From contig CANMGS010000001.1 of assembly GCA_947497475.1 (NCBI GenBank), positions 558,001 through 622,000 of the forward strand: DNA of 64,000 nucleotides, written 5' to 3'. Both the position numbers and the translations under genes were made by a program. Below the pieces are notes generated by a model. It made no database searches and was not told where the DNA came from. It saw only the letters and a list, made by a program, of their open reading frames with translations. This document shows, one piece after another, positions 48,997 to 58,593 of the stretch (the first letter of the stretch is position 1; each line of letters begins with the position of its first letter). This DNA is from an uncultured Amylibacter sp. (GTDB lineage Bacteria; Pseudomonadota; Alphaproteobacteria; Rhodobacterales; Rhodobacteraceae).

Positions 48997-49374
48997 ATGA
49001 ACTTGCTAGCACAGCTTGAAGCTGAACAAATTGCAAGCCTAGGCAAAGATATCCCTGACTTTAAAGCAGGTGATACAGTACGCGTAGGCTATAAAGTGAC
49101 TGAGGGCAGCCGCTCTCGTGTCCAAAACTACGAAGGTGTTTGCATTGCACGTCAAGGCGGCGACACAATCGCTGCGTCTTTCACAGTGCGCAAAATCTCT
49201 TTCGGCGAAGGTGTGGAACGTGTATTCCCACTATACTCAACAAACATCGACAGCATTTCAGTAGTACGTCGTGGCCGTGTACGTCGCGCGAAACTATACT
49301 ACTTGCGCTCTCGTCGTGGTAAGTCTGCTCGTATTGCTGAGCAAACAAACTACAAACCAAAATCTGCGAAATAG
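48997..49374 (+). CDS. rplS: 50S ribosomal protein L19
   Basis: [35 protein letters not shown]...[37 protein letters not shown]. Confidence 0.98.
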   Translation: MNLLAQLEAEQIASLGKDIPDFKAGDTVRVGYKVTEGSRSRVQNYEGVCIARQGGDTIAASFTVRKISFGEGVERVFPLYSTNIDSISVVRRGRVRRAKLYYLRSRRGKSARIAEQTNYKPKSAK

Positions 49375-49385
49375 GAGCAATCATT

Positions 49386-49607
49386 ATGAAAAGCGATCTG
49401 CACCCAGAGTACCACACAATCACTGTTAAACTAACAGATGGTTCAACTTACGAAACACGTTCAACATACGGCGAAGAAGGTTCTGTATTGTCACTAGACA
49501 TCGATCCATCTGCACACCCTGCTTGGACAGGCGGCAACCAAAAGCTTATGGATGCTGGCGGTCGTGTTTCAAAGTTCAAAAAGAAATACGAAGGTTTGGG
49601 CTTCTAA
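49386..49607 (+). CDS. rpmE: 50S ribosomal protein L31 (no CxxC zinc ribbon)
   Basis: [29 protein letters not shown]...[30 protein letters not shown]. Confidence 0.96.
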   Translation: MKSDLHPEYHTITVKLTDGSTYETRSTYGEEGSVLSLDIDPSAHPAWTGGNQKLMDAGGRVSKFKKKYEGLGF

Positions 49608-49631
49608 GCACCACAACCCCATCAGATTTAG

Positions 49632-49660
49632 AAAGCCGTTCTTTTGGAGCGGCTTTTTTT
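49632..49660 (+). terminator. Intrinsic terminator after rpmE
   Basis: AAAGCCG...CGGCTTT followed by TTTT. Confidence 0.9.
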
Positions 49661-49767
49661 ATGGCTTAAATTAATCTTGCAAAGCTTTCTAATTTCCGTT
49701 CTTGATGCTGTGAACATCTGAACACAGCACGATACTGCTTTTTCAGTCTTATCTTGGATACAACGCT

Positions 49768-50643
49768 ATGAATAATATCAAAGGCATATTGCTTGTCATT
49801 GCCTCTATGGCTGGTTTTACGCTGGAAGATGCATTCATCAAGCAATTGTCCACGACGATTTCAACAGGGCAAATTTTGCTGATTGTTGGCCTAAGCGGCT
49901 CATTCCTATTTGCCATGATGGCAAAGATGAAAGGGCATCGTATTTTCATCAAACGCTTCTGGACACCATTAACATTGACACGCGCCACAACAGAAGCTTT
50001 TGCAGCCTTAGCATTTGTGACATCATTGGCCCTTGTTCCCCTATCCACGGTTGCGGCTGTGTTTCAATCAACACCGTTGGTGATAACAATGGGAGCTGCT
50101 TTATTTCTAAAAGAACAAGTTGGGTGGCGCAGATGGACCGCGATTATCATCGGTTTCCTTGGGGTTTTGATTATCATCAGGCCAGGCTTGAACAGCTTTG
50201 ATCCAAATGTGCTGTTTGTTCTAATCGCCGTGTTTTTTGTGGCAGCGCGGGATTTGATGACGCGGTTTATTCCCGCAGATATCCCATCAACAGTCGTCTC
50301 AAGCCAAGGGTTTGGGGCCCCAATGTTTGCAGGTATTGCCGCCTTGCTGTTTTATTCCGAACCTTTGGCACCTGTAGGATCATTAGAAATTTACTACTTT
50401 ATAGGTGCGGTCGTCTTTGGCGTTGCTGGTTATTACGCTATTGTTGCAGCCATGCGTGTTGGGGATGCGTCTGCTGTGACCCCATTTAGGTACACAAGAT
50501 TGCTGTTTTCTTTGCTGGTTGGCATCATCGTTTTTAAAGAGCAGCCTGACCAGTTAACACTCCTTGGTGCTGCCATCATTATTGCAACAGGGCTTTATAC
50601 TTTCTTACGCGAACGGCGGTTGGTGCAAAAAAGTACTGGATAA
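49768..50643 (+). CDS. DMT/EamA family transporter
   Basis: Multiple TM segments; LVPLSTVAAVFQSTPLVITMGAALFLKEQVGWRRWTAIIIGFLGVLIIIRPG. Confidence 0.9.
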   Translation: MNNIKGILLVIASMAGFTLEDAFIKQLSTTISTGQILLIVGLSGSFLFAMMAKMKGHRIFIKRFWTPLTLTRATTEAFAALAFVTSLALVPLSTVAAVFQSTPLVITMGAALFLKEQVGWRRWTAIIIGFLGVLIIIRPGLNSFDPNVLFVLIAVFFVAARDLMTRFIPADIPSTVVSSQGFGAPMFAGIAALLFYSEPLAPVGSLEIYYFIGAVVFGVAGYYAIVAAMRVGDASAVTPFRYTRLLFSLLVGIIVFKEQPDQLTLLGAAIIIATGLYTFLRERRLVQKSTG

Positions 50644-50756
50644 CAATAGGTCATATGGGATAACTATTGTTTCCAGTTAACAAACAATATTGTAATCGAG
50701 TATTCTATAACGCATAGTGCGCACATGCCTATACTATTGGGGCGTTGGGGAATTGA

Positions 50757-51566
50757 ATGGCACATATAATTGTTTTCGGTAACGAAAAAGGCGGATCGGG
50801 TAAATCTACCACTGCAATGCATGTTTTAACGGCGCTGCTGCGTTCGGGTAAAACTGTGGGTGCATTGGATTTGGATCTGCGTCAGAAAACGCTGACACGT
50901 TATATTCAGAACCGCATTCTTTATATTGAGCGCACAGGCATTCGTTTGCCGTTTCCTGAAACGGCAGTGCTGAAAAAACCATCTGAATTGGGTATGGAGC
51001 CAGGCTTTAAGGCCACTTTGAAAGCCTTTCAAGATGGGTTGGCACAATTGGATCAGACCAATGAATTTATCGTAGCTGATTGCCCCGGGAACTATACTCA
51101 GTTGAGCGAATTAACCCATGCTATGGCTGATACATTAATCACGCCTATGAATGACAGCTTTGTCGATTTTGATTTGCTGGCGCGTATTGATGGCGAAACA
51201 AACAAAGTTGTAGGCCCGTCAATTTATTCCGAAATGGTGTGGAAAGCGCGGAAAGCGCGAGCTGAATCTGGATCACGTCCGATGGATTGGTTTGTGACAC
51301 GTAACCGTATGCACGCATTGTCGATGAAGAATAAACGGCGTGTCGGTGAAGCGTTAGAAGATTTGGCGCGCCGTATTGGATTTACACTGATCCCTGGTTT
51401 CTCAGATCGGGTGATTTTTAAGGAATTGTTTCCCAATGGGCTAACATTATTAGATTTGGTTGATGTCACGAATGAGCCAATGAGCATGTCTAATCTCGCT
51501 GCCCGCCAAGAAGTCCGTGATCTGGTGAATGCTTTGAATTTGCCAGATGTGACGATTAACTTCTAA
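50757..51566 (+). CDS. mipZ: Division plane positioning ATPase MipZ (ParA family)
   Basis: IIVFGNEKGGSGKSTTAMHVLTALLRSGKTVGALDLDLRQKTLTRYIQNR. Confidence 0.92.
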   Translation: MAHIIVFGNEKGGSGKSTTAMHVLTALLRSGKTVGALDLDLRQKTLTRYIQNRILYIERTGIRLPFPETAVLKKPSELGMEPGFKATLKAFQDGLAQLDQTNEFIVADCPGNYTQLSELTHAMADTLITPMNDSFVDFDLLARIDGETNKVVGPSIYSEMVWKARKARAESGSRPMDWFVTRNRMHALSMKNKRRVGEALEDLARRIGFTLIPGFSDRVIFKELFPNGLTLLDLVDVTNEPMSMSNLAARQEVRDLVNALNLPDVTINF

Positions 51567-51573
51567 GCAGGAA

Positions 51574-52116
51574 TTAAGCCGAATCTTGTTCGTGGCAAAT
51601 CTGTTTTGTTTCCAATTCAGTCAAAGGTTCTGACAATAAATTGCAGAACCCACCTTGAGATTCTTTAGAAAAATGTCTGCATGTGTGGCAAATTCCAAAA
51701 GTTTTTCCGCCGCTTTTTTTCAATACACTCTCTAATAAATCTGTCAGACCTTTATGAAGGTCTTTTCTGTCTGATACGTTTAAATCATCCAAACCATGGT
51801 TGATAATATTGATATCAGACGTTGCTTTCTGACCTTGATCCGTCAGCGTAAAACTTACGACACGCTTATCCATTATCGAGCGCTTTTCGCTTAAATATCC
51901 TTTACGAACCAATGCCTTAAGTGTTTGGGACATCGTTCCGCGCGTTGTATCCAAGTATTCTGCCACGTGTGATGGGGATCTGGAAAACCTGTTTGCACGT
52001 GCAAGATAATCCAATGCATCTCTTTGTGCTGGATTTAAATCCCCTGCCCAACCTTCGCCCGCATCTAAGCGCGCCAATCGGTTTAGCAAACTGCGTATTT
52101 GTTCTGTTTGTTTCAT
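51574..52116 (-). CDS. MarR-family regulator with Cys-rich C-terminal tail
   Basis: winged HTH SPSHVAEYLDTTRGTMSQTLKALVRKGYLSEKRSIMDKRVVSFTLTDQG; tail ICHTCRHFSKESQGGFCNLLSEPLTELETKQICHEQ. Confidence 0.9.
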   Translation of the reverse strand: MKQTEQIRSLLNRLARLDAGEGWAGDLNPAQRDALDYLARANRFSRSPSHVAEYLDTTRGTMSQTLKALVRKGYLSEKRSIMDKRVVSFTLTDQGQKATSDINIINHGLDDLNVSDRKDLHKGLTDLLESVLKKSGGKTFGICHTCRHFSKESQGGFCNLLSEPLTELETKQICHEQDSA

Positions 52117-52126
52117 ATTTAAATCA

Positions 52127-52167
52127 TAGCGACTCGAAATAAAACCTGCAATAGTTTCGACTCGCTA
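52127..52167. promoter_or_regulatory. Operator-like inverted repeat in the MarR divergent promoter
   Basis: TAGCGACTCGAAA...TTTCGACTCGCTA; 13-nt arms with one mismatch. Confidence 0.55.
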
Positions 52168-52205
52168 CTAATTAAGAAACATAGAACCCTAATGGAGAAA
52201 GAATC

Positions 52206-52956
52206 ATGAAACATTATTTATCCGCAATCGCACTAAGCGCTGTTGCTTCTGTAGCAACAGCAGGTGAAGGACATGATCACGACGCAAAAGGTGCCGTGAT
52301 TTCAGCAGCTGATGAAACGAAAGTAGCGGCTTTCGACATACTTTCAGCGCATGTAAGTCATAAGGGGCGTGTTATCACGTTCAAAATGGAAGCAAATGGA
52401 ACGGCTGGCAGTGCAGTTCCTGACAGTACTGGTGAATTTGGCGGCTCATCAATCTGGGCTTATGTATGGCCAACAAATTTAGATCCTAAAGTTGTAGGAT
52501 TTGAAGCGGGTACAGGTATTCTTGCCCTTGCTGCTACTAATCACCCAGACTTTGGACACACCATTGTTTGATGAAAACATTGATGGTGACACAGGAAATG
52601 ATGGTGCGCATTGGCACAGCCATTGGGTGGTTTTGACACCGAACGAAGAATGTGGCCCAGGCGCATTATCTGTACGTGATATTCCAAAAGGTGAAACACC
52701 ACAAATGCCTGCAACTTGGCCAGGTGTTCCTATGTTCTTGGACAGCCCAAGCTACACACCTTATTTTGATGGCCCAACAATTTCCATCAATGTGGCTTTG
52801 GCAGCATCAGATGCTGCTAAAATTGATACAGCTGCATATGATGGTGTAACTGCTGCATTGCGTGTGAATGCTGACCTGCATGCGCCATTGGCCTGTGTGA
52901 CAGATGTATTCGATGTGGCATCTGGCGATTTGTCTCTACCTGGCAAAGTTGACTGA
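52206..52956 (+). pseudogene. Secreted His-rich hypothetical protein interrupted by a 1-nt frameshift near 52549-52555
   Basis: Two overlapping ORFs; removing one base in GACTTTGGACAC joins ...TNHPDF to DTPLFDENIDGDTGNDGAHWHSHWVVL... Confidence 0.6.
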
Positions 52957-53008
52957 TCATTTGGTGCAGGGCGCATAAGCCCTGCATCCCCTACCAAAGG
53001 TTATTAAA

Positions 53009-53455
53009 ATGGCACCTGAATTAAGCGTATCGCAATGGTTTAACGCACCCCAAGATCTGACTTTGAAAGATTTACGGGGCAAAGTCGTGGTTATAGAGGC
53101 ATTTCAAATGCTGTGCCCTGGCTGCATATTAGAAGGTATACCGTTGGCGAAATCCATCCATGCCACATTCCCCTCTGATAAAGTTGCAATGATTGGGCTG
53201 CATACTGTGTTTGAACACCACGATGCGATGACACCAGTTTCGTTAAAGGCATTCTTGCATGAGTTCAAAGTTACTTTCCCCGTAGCGGTCGATAAAGCAG
53301 GGCCAAACAACATTCCCCAAACAATGGAAACCTACGGTATGCGTGGCACACCGAGTTTAATATTAATTGACCCAGAGGGCGAGTTACGCGCACATCATTT
53401 TGGCAACGTTTCCGAACTGCAAATCGGGGCGGAAATCGCAACGTTATTGAAGTAA
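53009..53455 (+). CDS. Thioredoxin-fold redoxin (TlpA/AhpC-like)
   Basis: GKVVVIEAFQMLCPGCILEGIPLAKSIHATF...GMRGTPSLILIDPEGELRAHHFG. Confidence 0.85.
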   Translation: MAPELSVSQWFNAPQDLTLKDLRGKVVVIEAFQMLCPGCILEGIPLAKSIHATFPSDKVAMIGLHTVFEHHDAMTPVSLKAFLHEFKVTFPVAVDKAGPNNIPQTMETYGMRGTPSLILIDPEGELRAHHFGNVSELQIGAEIATLLK

Positions 53456-53465
53456 CCTATCGTGG

Positions 53466-53963
53466 TTAACTTCTTGCAGATGCTTTTAGATGTGCTGCGA
53501 ATTCATCACGTAAAAAGTCGCGTGTGTTGTTACCCCTTAGGATTTTTGTCAGCTCGCCTTTGCCATCAAACAGTAATATTGTGATATGTGGAACGTGATA
53601 TTTGTTCGCGAATGCCTGACCATCTGTGCTGCGAATATTCGCTACGAGATATTGTAATTGATCGTCGTCAAAATTGCCCAGAGCTTTGCGGGTTTCTTTC
53701 TGCAAAGCTTGGCATCGTGGGCATTGGGGATCGTGGATTTGGACGATGGTTGGCATACCATTGCCAACTTTTGTAAGATCACCCTCTTCCAAACTGCATT
53801 TAACATTCACGGCTGCGAAAGCGCCACCTGCGCCAACCAAGCTTAGCCCAATTGTGACATTGCGAAGTTTCCGTAAAAAAGCACGTCTGTCGTTTGAGAC
53901 ATTTTGCTGAACAGGTTTAGATTTGGCCTTCACTCTTTGCTTTTTATGTTTCTTTCTCATCAC
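53466..53963 (-). CDS. Membrane-anchored or secreted thioredoxin-like protein
   Basis: PTIVQIHDPQCPRCQALQKETRKAL (CPRC); N-terminal basic region plus TM/signal. Confidence 0.8.
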   Translation of the reverse strand: MMRKKHKKQRVKAKSKPVQQNVSNDRRAFLRKLRNVTIGLSLVGAGGAFAAVNVKCSLEEGDLTKVGNGMPTIVQIHDPQCPRCQALQKETRKALGNFDDDQLQYLVANIRSTDGQAFANKYHVPHITILLFDGKGELTKILRGNNTRDFLRDEFAAHLKASARS

Positions 53964-54067
53964 AAAATCCCCTTATAGTTGTTTTCAAAATCAACTTATT
54001 GGGGTTTATGCTACGCATTACTTAAGCAATGTGTAATCAAAACTGTGTGAGTAACCATAAAAGTAAA

Positions 54068-55504
54068 TTAGCTACCAGGTGAAACTGTCACACATGTTTG
54101 GCTACGAGCACGCAAACGAGAACATGCTTTATTTGCGTCAGCTTGGGATAACCCTACAAAACGAGCCCGATACAAACGTGCACCATTTACTGTTGCAGGT
54201 GCAATTCTACGCGAGGCGCCCTCAAGCGGGCCAAGATTGCTTAATGCAGCTGTTAATAGTGTCTTTTCCGCTTCAAACTTTGACCCAAATGCTCCTAATT
54301 GGACTGACCATGCATGACCAGATGTTGATTTGCGTGAAACGACGCGCGGCTCTGAGGGCGCTTGTGCCACCTGAACAGGTTGCGATGTTGTAACCAACGC
54401 CGCAGGAATAACGTTTGCTGAGCGCAATACTGGCTTTGGTGATTTTGCAATCGTTGGCGTGGGTTCACTCGCTTGTTCAGCTAAGGCTTGCTTAAGCACA
54501 GCTTCAACTTCCGATTGATCTACAGCGGCCACCAACAATGGTTTTGGCTCTGGTGTAGCTGGTTTTCTTGCAACACGCATCTTTGGAATTGGGCTTGTTC
54601 GAACGGCACCACTGACCACGACTTTAATTATTTTGGGTTTCTCATTTGTAACTGGCGCAATACGTGCTGGCTTACGTTCTGCAAGGCGCGTGTTCACACG
54701 GCCAAAACCCATATCCAATAATTGTGCAACACGTGCATTACGAGAGGCAGATGTTTTGCCACCAAATACAGTCGCAATCACACGTTTGTTTCCACGTTCT
54801 GCGGATGCAACCAGATTAAACCCAGCCGCATTTGTGAACCCCGTTTTAATGCCATCTGCACCGCGATAGTTGGCCAACAACTTGCGGTTCGTATTGGCAA
54901 CTTGGCGCACACCAGCATCTGTTGAGCGGCGTGAGAACAAATTATAATACTGCGGATAATCATAAAACAAACGACGACCCAGCAATGTCATATCACGTGC
55001 CGTCGAAAGGTGTCCTGATTGCGTAAGTCCGTGTGCATTTTTAAAAGTGGATGATTTCATCCCCAAGCGTTTTGCTGTTGCTGTCATACGGCGAGCAAAA
55101 GCGGCCTCACTGCCCGAGACCGCTTCGCCCAATGCCGTAGCTGCGTCATTTGCGGATTTCACAGCAGCGCCACGGATAAGGTATTTCAGTTCAATACGCT
55201 GGCCCGCTTTCAGGCCAAGTTTTGAAGGTGGTTCAGAGGCCGCATGCTTTGAGATGCGCACCCTTTTGTTCAAACTAATTTCGCCACGCTCAATCGCTTG
55301 GAACACAACATAAAGCGTCATCATTTTTGTCAAAGAGGCTGGATGAAGGCGCGTATCAGCATTGCGAGAATGCACAACTTGTCCAGTTCGGGCATCCATT
55401 ACCATCGCAGCATAAGGTGCAGCATAGCTGATGCTGACTGCATAAAGATTCATCAATAAGAATACTACCATGGCTGTTAGCCAATGGTTCAACTGCCTTA
55501 GCAT
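54068..55504 (-). CDS. D-alanyl-D-alanine carboxypeptidase with C-terminal SPOR domain
   Basis: SLTKMMTLYVVF (SxxK), KSANDAATALGE (SxN), DGIKTGFTNAAGF (KTG); C-terminal WSVQLGAFGSKFEAEKTL SPOR. Confidence 0.93.
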   Translation of the reverse strand: MLRQLNHWLTAMVVFLLMNLYAVSISYAAPYAAMVMDARTGQVVHSRNADTRLHPASLTKMMTLYVVFQAIERGEISLNKRVRISKHAASEPPSKLGLKAGQRIELKYLIRGAAVKSANDAATALGEAVSGSEAAFARRMTATAKRLGMKSSTFKNAHGLTQSGHLSTARDMTLLGRRLFYDYPQYYNLFSRRSTDAGVRQVANTNRKLLANYRGADGIKTGFTNAAGFNLVASAERGNKRVIATVFGGKTSASRNARVAQLLDMGFGRVNTRLAERKPARIAPVTNEKPKIIKVVVSGAVRTSPIPKMRVARKPATPEPKPLLVAAVDQSEVEAVLKQALAEQASEPTPTIAKSPKPVLRSANVIPAALVTTSQPVQVAQAPSEPRVVSRKSTSGHAWSVQLGAFGSKFEAEKTLLTAALSNLGPLEGASRRIAPATVNGARLYRARFVGLSQADANKACSRLRARSQTCVTVSPGS

Positions 55505-55812
55505 CGGTTGTCTCCGATATCTGCCTGTTACTGCCTCATCCGCTTTTCGCGGTATTCGTTATGGCAAACGTAGCACGACATTTATTTTCAGAAAATAACT
55601 ATTTTACAGAAACTTATATTATGTTCTGATAGCAACAAAACCAGAGCATTCTCGCTCATACGCCCCCACAAACACAACACTTAGTGGTTGTTTACCCATT
55701 AACCACTAGACCTCTGCCCTAAAAATGCCCCATTTGGCCCCAATTAGACTTTTTTCTTCCTTACGGCAGCGGTATACACTGTCTAAAATTAAATGCCGAA
55801 ACGTACGATCTT

Positions 55813-56148
55813 ATGACAAAACCAATTACATTATCCAACGATGACGACTATGACAGCGACACAGCGGTTGTCACCAAGACCAAGCCGAAAACGGCTAAGC
55901 CGCCTATGTATAAGGTGCTGTTATTAAACGACGACTATACGCCAATGGAATTTGTTGTGCACGTGTTGGAGCGGTTCTTTGCTATCAACCATCAGTCAGC
56001 AATTGAAATCATGATGACCGTTCATAAAAAGGGCGCCGCTGTTGTAGGTGTATTCTCACATGATATAGCGGAAACCAAAGTAACCCAAGTTATGGACTTG
56101 GCACGTAAACATGAACATCCGCTGCAATGCACAATGGAAAAGGAATAG
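55813..56148 (+). CDS. clpS: ATP-dependent Clp protease adaptor ClpS
   Basis: [60 protein letters not shown]. Confidence 0.97.
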   Translation: MTKPITLSNDDDYDSDTAVVTKTKPKTAKPPMYKVLLLNDDYTPMEFVVHVLERFFAINHQSAIEIMMTVHKKGAAVVGVFSHDIAETKVTQVMDLARKHEHPLQCTMEKE

Positions 56149-56167
56149 GCGTTTACGCCCTACGTAT

Positions 56168-57169
56168 ATGGCTCAATCTTCCCGTCTTTCTAAACTGTTC
56201 GATACTCTAACGGACGAGCTGCCTGATAACGGCTCAATCCTGATCATGCGTGCTACAAACAATCCTGCTTATCGTAGATTTAACGCCAACGATCTAAAAG
56301 CAGTTCAAACATTCAAGCCGACTTTCGAAGTTTTGGAAAATATTGGTATACGCCCCGCTCAAGAAATACCATCATCCGTTAAAGCTGCCATTGTTGAACT
56401 CACACGATCAAAGCCAGAAAACTTAGCGAATATCGCAAAGGCTTATAATGCTTTAGAGCTTGGTGGTACATTGTTTATTGATGGCGCAAAAACAGACGGT
56501 ATTGATAGTATATTTAAGGCTGTGAAATCAAAGGCCACTGTCGAGGGTTCCTATTCGAAATCGCATGGCAAAACCATTTGGACACTCAAAGGTAAGGATG
56601 AAAATCCTTTCAAAGAATGGCTGGCACTAACAGATATCATCCAGAATAAAGACGACTTCTGGTCTGTTCCTGGCATCTTTAGTGCAGATGCAATTGACCC
56701 TGCTAGTGCATTATTATGCGAAAGCATCACAGTGCCTTTAAAAGGAAGAGGCGCGGATTTGGGTGCAGGTTGGGGTTACCTTAGCCAACATGCATTGCAG
56801 AAATACCCAGAAATCACATCATTAGATTTATTCGAAGCTGAAAAAGTCAGTCTAGATTGTGCGCAAAAAAACATTACGGATAACCGTGCCCAATTCCATT
56901 GGACCGATGTTCAAACGATGCCGGACAAAGGCGGATATGATTTCATCATCATGAACCCTCCATTCCATGTATCCCGTAAAGCGGATGTTTCTTTAGGGCG
57001 CGATTTCATTGCAAAAGCTTCAAAATTACTTGCGCCGAAAGGGCGCTTGTGGATGGTCGCAAATAAGCAATTGGCCTATGAAGCCGTCTTGGATGCAAGC
57101 TTTAACACTTGGTCCTATGAAGAGCAGACGCCGATCTTCAAAGTGATCCACGCCCGCCGTCCAAAATAA
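56168..57169 (+). CDS. Class I SAM methyltransferase (RsmC-like)
   Basis: GADLGAGWGYLSQHAL...YDFIIMNPPFHVSRKADVSLGRDFI. Confidence 0.9.
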   Translation: MAQSSRLSKLFDTLTDELPDNGSILIMRATNNPAYRRFNANDLKAVQTFKPTFEVLENIGIRPAQEIPSSVKAAIVELTRSKPENLANIAKAYNALELGGTLFIDGAKTDGIDSIFKAVKSKATVEGSYSKSHGKTIWTLKGKDENPFKEWLALTDIIQNKDDFWSVPGIFSADAIDPASALLCESITVPLKGRGADLGAGWGYLSQHALQKYPEITSLDLFEAEKVSLDCAQKNITDNRAQFHWTDVQTMPDKGGYDFIIMNPPFHVSRKADVSLGRDFIAKASKLLAPKGRLWMVANKQLAYEAVLDASFNTWSYEEQTPIFKVIHARRPK

Positions 57170-57244
57170 CACCTGAACTAACGATTGGCACGCAGGCTTC
57201 GTTTCCACTAACCTACCCAGACAGAATCATAGAACGGACCACGC

Positions 57245-58051
57245 ATGTCTTTTTCGATCGAAGGTAAAACAGCTATTGTTACTGGTGCTGCAAATGGCAT
57301 TGGGCTTGCTATCGCGCGACATTTTATTGACCAAGGTGCGAATGTGATGTTCGCGGATATGGACGAAGATAAATTGATCATGGAGTGCGATTCATTGGAT
57401 TGTCCACAAGCCAGATACTTCAACGGCGACTTGCGCAAAAAACTGACGATCGCGAACCTACAGTCCGCAACAATAGATGCGTTTGATCGTATCGATATCC
57501 TTATAAATGCAAGCCGCCAAGTTTTACCATCAAACCCACTAGAGCCAAAAGCAGACGGTTTTGAAGCCTTGTTTCAGCAAAACGTTCTTGCGAACCTACG
57601 CCTGACGCAATCGGTTGCCAAAGTTATGATTCAACAAGCCGAAGGCAGCGACGAGGATGGTACAGAATGTATCGGATCTGTCGTCAATCTAAGCTCCATC
57701 GCATCAGAGCGTGCGCACCCTGATCTGTTAGCTTATTCTGTAAGTTGTGCCGCCTTAAACCAAATGACACGCTCGCTGGCTGTCAGTCTTGCCCCTGACC
57801 GTATCCGCGTAAACGCAATCGCAATCGGATCTGTTATGTCGGCAAATCTACAAAACTATCTAAAAGACGACGAAGACTTGCGCGATCAAATGGCCATGGT
57901 CACTCCAATGGGCCGTATTGCCGATGCACAGGAAGTCACAGAAGTAACGCAATTCTTAGCGGCTAACAGCGCCAGCTTTGTAACGGGACAGATCCTAACC
58001 GTGGATGGTGGGCGCACATTGATCGATCCTATGGATACCGCAGTTCATTAA
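57245..58051 (+). CDS. SDR family oxidoreductase
   Basis: KTAIVTGAANGIGLAIARHFIDQGANVMFADMDEDKL...VTGQILTVDGGRTL; the usual YxxxK is altered to YSVSCAALNQ. Confidence 0.88.
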   Translation: MSFSIEGKTAIVTGAANGIGLAIARHFIDQGANVMFADMDEDKLIMECDSLDCPQARYFNGDLRKKLTIANLQSATIDAFDRIDILINASRQVLPSNPLEPKADGFEALFQQNVLANLRLTQSVAKVMIQQAEGSDEDGTECIGSVVNLSSIASERAHPDLLAYSVSCAALNQMTRSLAVSLAPDRIRVNAIAIGSVMSANLQNYLKDDEDLRDQMAMVTPMGRIADAQEVTEVTQFLAANSASFVTGQILTVDGGRTLIDPMDTAVH

Positions 58052-58178
58052 AAATAATGCACTATTAACGCACATCTAATGACAGGGGGCTGGCATGCAT
58101 TTCCCGTTATTGCGCTTGTACTAAAACCACCAAGTCATAAAATCCATATAAACGAGTTACCCATTCAGGAGACCAAAT

Positions 58179-58541
58179 ATGGAAACCTATAAAAATACAG
58201 ATACGATCAAGGGCTATCATGCCCATGTATATTTTGGCGCTGAAAGTACAGATCAAGCCACAAAGCTTTGCCAAGATGCATCTGGTTTATTCAACGTAGA
58301 TATGGGGCGCATCCATGAACGCCCTGTCGGCCCACATCCAATGTTTTCATGCCAACTTGGATGTACAGTTGAACAATTCTCTGATCTTTTGCCGTGGCTT
58401 GCCTTGAACAGGGATGGTTTGATTGTGTTTTGTCACACAGAAACAGATGATCACCTGGCGGATCACACCAAACACGTGATCTGGTTGGGCGAAGCGCAAC
58501 CGTTAGATTTGTCTATATTCCGCCAAGAAACCAGCGCATAA
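58179..58541 (+). CDS. DOPA 4,5-dioxygenase family protein
   Basis: IKGYHAHVYFGAES...RPVGPHPMFSCQLGC...NRDGLIVFCHTETDDHLADHTKHVIWLG. Confidence 0.9.
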   Translation: METYKNTDTIKGYHAHVYFGAESTDQATKLCQDASGLFNVDMGRIHERPVGPHPMFSCQLGCTVEQFSDLLPWLALNRDGLIVFCHTETDDHLADHTKHVIWLGEAQPLDLSIFRQETSA

Positions 58542-58544
58542 AAA

Positions 58545-58572
58545 AAAAGCCCTTGCAAATGCAAAGGCTTTT
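58545..58572. terminator. Intrinsic terminator
   Basis: AAAAGCCCTTGC-AAAT-GCAAAGGCTTTT, one mismatch. Confidence 0.75.
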
Positions 58573-58593
58573 AAAACTCAAATACAGTTCAAC

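Noticed and set aside
49386-49607. Cysteine-free L31 as a zinc-repressed ribosomal paralog
   Set aside because: It is co-transcribed with rplS with no Zur-like site nearby; C-minus L31 seems ordinary in this lineage.
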